Shown: positions 13,990-17,406 of the stretch, piece by piece
How positions within the stretch are numbered: the stretch's first letter is position 1
How the letters are laid out: every line of letters begins with the position of its first letter
Assembly (NCBI GenBank): GCA_035646535.1
Contig: DASRPD010000081.1
Span: 1-17,406 of the forward strand
DNA: 17,406 nt
From: DASRPD01 sp035646535
GTDB lineage: Bacteria; Actinomycetota; Acidimicrobiia; IMCC26256; JANYLB01
Direction of reading: 5' to 3'
Notes under the pieces: generated by a model
Database searches by the model: none
What the model saw: the letters and a program-made list of their open reading frames with translations, nothing else
Told to the model about the DNA's origin: nothing
Position numbers and translations under genes: made by a program

Positions 13990-14436
13990 ATGAGCGAATC
14001 CGGTGTGAGGGCCGATGGCATCGAGGAGCTGCTCGAACGGCTGAGTGGGGCGTCCGAACGGATGCTCAAGGCGTCCGAACAGCAGGGTCGTGAGTTCGAT
14101 CGGCGCATCAAGGAGTTCGTCAACCGCGGGGAGGCCGCGACCGATCGGATGAGGCACGCCGTCGAGAGGGAGCTCCGTGCGCAGCTGAAGAGCTTGCGGC
14201 GCGAGGTCGCCCAGCTCGAGCGGCGCGTCGCGGACCTGCGCAAGGCGACCGTTGCCGGGGCAGTCGCGGTGAAGAAGGCCGCGCTCGAGCGGGTACCAGC
14301 GAAGCCCGCCAAGAAGACCGCCAAGAAGACCGCCAAGAAGACCGCGGCGAAGCGAGCTCCGGCGAAGACCGTCAAGAAGCCCGCAGCCAAGCGGGCACCC
14401 GCGAAGAAGGCGCCGGCCAAGCGGCTCGCGAGCTGA
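13990..14436 (+). CDS. Coiled-coil protein with histone-H1-like Lys/Ala/Pro tail (phasin/MLDS-like candidate)
   Basis: Protein of 148 aa. Residues 10-95 are strongly helical with heptad-like spacing (IEELLERL; LKSLRREVAQLERRVADL, 67-83), like phasins and the HBHA/MLDS group. Residues 101-148 are a basic tail built of PAKKT/AKKT/KRAPAK units, with 15 Lys and several Arg between 105 and 145, as in histone H1-like proteins, HBHA and PhaM. In Rhodococcus the lipid-droplet protein MLDS/TadA binds droplets through its helices and DNA through its basic tail, and PhaM does this for PHB granules. Placed directly after three WS/DGAT genes, this protein is a good candidate for an inclusion-coating or inclusion-to-nucleoid linker. 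It has its own leader and strong ribosome site, so it is probably expressed highly and separately. A general nucleoid-associated protein is the main alternative. Confidence 0.72.
   Translation: MSESGVRADGIEELLERLSGASERMLKASEQQGREFDRRIKEFVNRGEAATDRMRHAVERELRAQLKSLRREVAQLERRVADLRKATVAGAVAVKKAALERVPAKPAKKTAKKTAKKTAAKRAPAKTVKKPAAKRAPAKKAPAKRLAS
14308..14343 (+). repeat. Three perfect 12-base tandem repeats (Ala-Lys-Lys-Thr)
   Basis: GCCAAGAAGACC occurs three times in a row (14308-14319, 14320-14331, 14332-14343), encoding AKKT three times in the basic tail of the coiled-coil protein. The copies are identical at DNA level, including third codon positions, which points to recent slippage rather than selection on protein alone; copy number may vary between strains. 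Confidence 0.9.
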
Positions 14437-14446
14437 TGGCCACGCA

Positions 14447-15190
14447 ATGAACGAGGAGCCCGGGTCGATCCGCGACGACGTCCACCGCTTCTATGCCGAA
14501 GCGGCCACCGTCGTCGCAGGGGACGCGTCCCCCTGCTGCGGCGCGGACGTTCCCGATGGTCGCTTTGGCGCGGCCGTCTACGGCAACCTCGACGAGGCGG
14601 ATCTCCCCGACGCGAGCGTGCTCGCAAGCCTCGGATGCGGGAACCCGACGGCCGTCGCCGCGTTGCGCGAGGGGGAGGTCGTGCTCGACCTCGGTTCCGG
14701 TGGTGGCATCGACGTTCTGCTCAGCGCGCGGCGTGTCGGCCCGACGGGGAAGGCCTATGGCCTCGACATGGTCCCGGAGATGTTGGACCTCGCGCGGCGC
14801 AACGTTGCCGAGGCCGGTGCCACCAACGTCGAGATCCTCGAAGGTCACATCGAGGACGTGCCGCTGCCCGCCTCCTCCGTTGACGTGGTGATCTCCAACT
14901 GCGTGATCAACCTGTCCGGCGACAAGCCCGCAGTATTCGCCGAGATGTTCCGGGTGCTGCGCCCGGCCGGACGGGTCGGGGTCAGCGACGTCGTGGCTGA
15001 AGACCGCCTGAGCATCTCGGAACGAGTCGAGCTCGGCTCGGTCGTCGGGTGCATCGCGGGCGCGCTCTCCGTCTCGGAATACCGTGACGGCCTTGGTGCC
15101 GCCGGGTTCGTCGACATCGAGACCACCTTCACGCACCCGGTCGTCGACGGCATGCACGCTTCGATCGTCACGGCGACCAAGCCCGCGTAG
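14447..15190 (+). CDS. arsM: Arsenite S-adenosylmethionine methyltransferase
   Basis: Class I SAM methyltransferase of 247 aa that methylates As(III) to mono- and dimethylated species, a detoxification step. SAM-binding motif I is VLDLGSGGGIDV (79-90), with GLDMVPEMLDLARRN (105-119) after it. The arsenite-binding cysteines of ArsM are all at the expected places: a CC pair at 30-31, Cys64 in SLGCGNPTA, Cys152 in SNCVINLS and Cys202 in GCIAGALS. The N-terminal VHRFYAEAA and the L-G-C-G-N-P-T-A segment are family hallmarks. The gene starts 10 bases after the coiled-coil gene with no strong ribosome site, so it may be read from that promoter. No arsR, arsC or arsenic pump is visible in the window, so it stands apart from a normal ars operon. 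Confidence in family is high; activity on arsenic in vivo is inferred. Confidence 0.9.
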   Translation: MNEEPGSIRDDVHRFYAEAATVVAGDASPCCGADVPDGRFGAAVYGNLDEADLPDASVLASLGCGNPTAVAALREGEVVLDLGSGGGIDVLLSARRVGPTGKAYGLDMVPEMLDLARRNVAEAGATNVEILEGHIEDVPLPASSVDVVISNCVINLSGDKPAVFAEMFRVLRPAGRVGVSDVVAEDRLSISERVELGSVVGCIAGALSVSEYRDGLGAAGFVDIETTFTHPVVDGMHASIVTATKPA

Positions 15191-15200
15191 ACCACGGAAC

Positions 15201-15228
15201 GTCGCGACGCGAGCACGTCGTCGCGACT
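15201..15228. promoter_or_regulatory. Perfect 9-base inverted repeat between arsM and the ThDP-enzyme gene
   Basis: GTCGCGACG (15201-15209) and CGTCGCGAC (15219-15227) form a 9-bp perfect inverted repeat around a 9-base loop, 10 bases after the arsM stop. Each half contains the palindrome GTCGCGAC. No T-run follows, so it is not a canonical intrinsic terminator; it could be a U-less hairpin that ends arsM transcription or a double operator for the next gene. Confidence 0.45.
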
Positions 15229-15271
15229 GGGCAAGGGACCAAGGGCCCTGTGCGAGGGCGGTCGGCGTCGG

Positions 15272-15304
15272 TACGTTCAAATGAGGTCAACCGCGGAGGT
15301 GGGT
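15272..15304 (+). promoter_or_regulatory. Promoter -10 and ribosome site of the ThDP-enzyme gene
   Basis: TACGTT (15272-15277) is a candidate -10, and GGAGG (15295-15299) lies five bases before ATG 15305. With initiation near 15284 the ribosome site would be included in a short leader. This decides for ATG 15305 over the in-frame ATG 15281, which overlaps the expected start point and has no ribosome site. Confidence 0.45.
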
Positions 15305-17008
15305 ATGGCACGCATCGACGGTGGAGAGCTGCTCGTACGGGCGCTGCGGGCCGAGGGCGTGGACGTGATCTTCTCGATCTCGGACATCGCGTCGAGCCCC
15401 ATCGTGCGCAGCGCGGACGCCGCGGGGATCCGTCACGTGGGGCCACGCCACGAGAGCGCCGCGGTGCACATGGCTGACGCGTGGGCCCGCAGCTCAGGCC
15501 GCATGGCGGTTGTGATCGGCGCGGCCGGGCCGGGCGTCGCCAACATGGTGCCCGGTATCATGTGTGCCTGGGTCGAAGGGGTGCCGCTGCTGGCCATCGG
15601 CACCCAGCGGGTGCGCCGCTCGATGCACGCGCTGCGGCGCGGCCGGTTCCAGTTCGGTCCGCAGCTCGACGTGGTGCGCCCCGTTACCAAGTTCGCCGCC
15701 TCAGTTGAGGAGGCGCGCCGCATCCCGGAGTTCGTGCGCGAGGCGTTCCGACTCGCGCTCGCCGGACGGCCCGGGCCGGTGTTCCTCGAGATCCCGGCCG
15801 ACGTACTGGTCGAGGAGCTCGACGAGGACGCCGTGACGATCCTCGACCCCGCGACCTACCGGTTCGCGCCCGGCGCACCCGACCCCGCGGCCACCGAGGC
15901 CGCCGCGGGGCTCCTCCTTGCCGCGCGCCGACCGTTGATCCTGGCGGGCATGGGCGTGCACCACGCCGACGCCGCCGACGAGCTACGCGACGTGGCCGAG
16001 CACCTCGGTGCCCTCGTGATGACGACCGCCGCGGCCCGGGGTGCCATTTCCGAGGAGCACCCGCTCTCGGTCGGCATGGCGTTCCCGTGGGCCACGCCCG
16101 CACACCTCGAGTCCGACGCGATTCTCGCCGTCGGCACCCAGGCCGGCGAGTCGCTCCAGTACCTGATGCCGCCCGCCTGGGCGTCGCCGGACTTGCAGCA
16201 GCTCGTGCACCTCGATGCCGACGCCACGCGCATCGGTGTCAACCGCCCGGTCGACGTTGGCTTGGTCGGCGACGCACGGGCGGGCCTTGCCGCGCTGGGC
16301 GACGCGCTGCGCCGCCGCGCTGCACCCCGCGTCCCGGACCCCGCGGCCGCGGCCTACGCATCCGAGGCGCGCCACTTCCGGCGGGCCATGACGGATGCCT
16401 ACGCGGATGTCGACGGCGATCCCGTGCACCCGGGGCGACTCGCGGTCGAGGTCGCGAGCCTGATGCCTGACGACGTGATTCTCTGCATGGACGGGGGAAA
16501 CACCAGCCTGTGGGCGAGCCTCGCCTTCAAGCTTCGTCGCCCCCGGTCGCTCATGTGGACCGGGCACTACGGCCATCTCGGCACCGGCTTGCCGTACGCG
16601 ATCGGCGCCAAGCTGGCGAACCCGAACCGTCCCGTCGTGCTGTTCACCGGAGACGGCGCCTTCGGCTTCAACCTCCAGGAGCTCGAGACCGCGGCCCGCG
16701 AAGGTGTCGACATCGTCGCGGTCATCAACTGCGACTACGCGTGGGGTATGGAAGAGGTCTACATGCTCAAGACCGCGGGCACGACGATCGGCGTGAAGAC
16801 CAGCGCCGTTCGCTACGACGAGGTCGCCCGCGCGCTCGGCTGCCACGGCGAGTACGTGGAGCGCACCGAGGACCTGCGTGGCGCGCTCGAGCGGGCGCTC
16901 GCGGCGGGCCGGCCCGCAGTGGTGCAAGTGGTCGTGAACGACCGGGAGAACGTCAACCCGCCCGGCCTCGACGACTTCACGACCATGTATCACGCCGACA
17001 ACACTTGA
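15305..17008 (+). CDS. Thiamine-diphosphate-dependent enzyme, acetolactate synthase/2-hydroxyacyl-CoA lyase superfamily
   Basis: Three-domain ThDP enzyme of 567 aa, normal for the family. The N-terminal PYR domain has the activating Glu50 in GPRHESAAVHMADAWAR (46-62) and GAAGPGVANMVPGI (72-85). A central Rossmann-like domain follows (about 195-335, RRPLILAGMGVHH). The C-terminal PP domain has GHYGHLGTGLPYAIGAK (420-436) and the ThDP/Mg motif GDGAFGFNLQELETA (449-463), closing with AVINCD (472-477). The motif normally ends N-N; here the second Asn is Cys476. This makes true acetolactate synthase less certain, and no small regulatory subunit gene follows. Possible reactions are carboligation or decarboxylation of a 2-keto acid, or cleavage of a 2-hydroxyacyl-CoA; the sequence does not decide. 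An SDR starts three bases downstream, so its product may be reduced or oxidised next. Confidence 0.85.
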   Translation: MARIDGGELLVRALRAEGVDVIFSISDIASSPIVRSADAAGIRHVGPRHESAAVHMADAWARSSGRMAVVIGAAGPGVANMVPGIMCAWVEGVPLLAIGTQRVRRSMHALRRGRFQFGPQLDVVRPVTKFAASVEEARRIPEFVREAFRLALAGRPGPVFLEIPADVLVEELDEDAVTILDPATYRFAPGAPDPAATEAAAGLLLAARRPLILAGMGVHHADAADELRDVAEHLGALVMTTAAARGAISEEHPLSVGMAFPWATPAHLESDAILAVGTQAGESLQYLMPPAWASPDLQQLVHLDADATRIGVNRPVDVGLVGDARAGLAALGDALRRRAAPRVPDPAAAAYASEARHFRRAMTDAYADVDGDPVHPGRLAVEVASLMPDDVILCMDGGNTSLWASLAFKLRRPRSLMWTGHYGHLGTGLPYAIGAKLANPNRPVVLFTGDGAFGFNLQELETAAREGVDIVAVINCDYAWGMEEVYMLKTAGTTIGVKTSAVRYDEVARALGCHGEYVERTEDLRGALERALAAGRPAVVQVVVNDRENVNPPGLDDFTTMYHADNT

Positions 17009-17011
17009 CCG

Positions 17012-17406
17012 ATGGCCTCGACCGGCAGGCTTGCTGTCGTCACCGGGGGCGCGGGTGGTCTCGGCCGGGCCTTCTGTTGCTCGCTCGCCGCCGCCGGCTA
17101 CGACGTCGTGCCGGTCGACCTGGCCGACACCGACCGGCGCCTCGATGTCACCGACGCCGCGGAATGTCGGGCGCTCGCCGAAGAGCTGCGTCCGGCGGTG
17201 TGGGTCAACAACGCGGGCGTGACTGGCGCCGGCGAGTTCTTGGAGCAGGACGACCATCACGTCGGACGCATCGTCGCCGTGAACCTGCTCGGCGTCGTCC
17301 ACGGCACGCGGGCTGCCGCGTCGACCATGCTCGCCGACGGCGGTGGAGAGATCCTCAATGTCGCGTCACTCGCCGGCTGGGCGCCGACACCACACATCGC
17401 CGTCTA
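17012..17406 (+). CDS. SDR family oxidoreductase (3' partial)
   Basis: Begins with ATG three bases after the ThDP-enzyme stop and runs off the window, 131 codons plus two bases. Cofactor motif TGGAGGLG follows VVT in the first strand; an acidic residue ends strand 2 (VPVDLAD), suggesting NAD(H). NNAG and VNLLGVVHGTRAA follow, then catalytic-Ser strand EILNVASLAG. The last complete residues are APTPHIAV and the remaining two bases are TA, so the cut falls in what is probably the catalytic Tyr codon of Y-x-x-x-K. Being coupled to a ThDP enzyme, it may process that enzyme's hydroxyketone or aldehyde product. The family is clear, the substrate unknown. Confidence 0.85.
   Translation, partial: MASTGRLAVVTGGAGGLGRAFCCSLAAAGYDVVPVDLADTDRRLDVTDAAECRALAEELRPAVWVNNAGVTGAGEFLEQDDHHVGRIVAVNLLGVVHGTRAAASTMLADGGGEILNVASLAGWAPTPHIAV

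Noticed and set aside
14308..14343. CRISPR-like or other non-coding repeat array
   Set aside because: The repeats are in frame, contiguous without spacers, and encode AKKT in a plausible basic tail.

Overview
The window is very GC-rich, gene-dense chromosomal DNA from a bacterium, most probably an actinomycete (Actinomycetota). The family content supports this: three wax-ester-synthase/diacylglycerol-acyltransferase (WS/DGAT) paralogues, a ligase closely resembling mycobacterial FadD19, an AidB-type acyl-CoA dehydrogenase and several SDRs. So do many GTG starts, ATGA/GTGA stop-start overlaps and apparently leaderless starts. A lineage such as Acidimicrobiia is possible but is only an inference. 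I see no rRNA, tRNA, CRISPR array, insertion sequence, phage gene or integrase.

Layout, left to right. (1) 1-1672: two SDR oxidoreductases with an ATGA overlap, the first cut by the left edge. Both look like the 3-alpha-hydroxysteroid dehydrogenase/carbonyl reductase branch. (2) 1703-2410: a small two-gene toxin-antitoxin-like module, an AbrB/MazE-type DNA-binding protein followed with overlap by a divergent, possibly PIN-like partner, behind a promoter with an inverted repeat. (3) 2555-5510: an AidB-like acyl-CoA dehydrogenase and an FAD-dependent oxidoreductase, tightly packed. (4) 5511-6473: a 273-bp stretch without a convincing gene, then an unusual protein with an N-terminal globular domain, a Pro/Ala linker and a C-terminal SH3-like domain. 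(5) 6486-9229, minus strand: an alpha/beta hydrolase and a WS/DGAT, translationally coupled. (6) 9230-9420: a divergent control region. (7) 9421-13843, plus strand: WS/DGAT - FadD19-like acyl-CoA ligase - WS/DGAT, joined by GTGA overlaps. (8) 13844-14436: a coiled-coil protein with a histone-H1-like Lys/Ala/Pro tail, behind a duplicated ribosome-binding segment. (9) 14447-15190: an arsenite methyltransferase (ArsM). (10) 15305-17406: a thiamine-diphosphate enzyme followed three bases later by an SDR that runs off the right edge.

The core, 6486-14436, reads as a neutral-lipid locus. A ligase makes an acyl-CoA, perhaps from a branched, steroid-side-chain or other unusual acid. Three acyltransferases could pass it to alcohols or diglycerides, a hydrolase could release it, and the coiled-coil/lysine-tail protein could coat the resulting inclusions or tether them to DNA, as MLDS/TadA (an HBHA relative) does in Rhodococcus and PhaM does for PHB granules. 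The flanking SDRs and acyl-CoA dehydrogenase fit lipid or steroid catabolism. The most interesting candidate system is this synthesis/hydrolysis/tethering set; all substrates are inferred from family membership and position.
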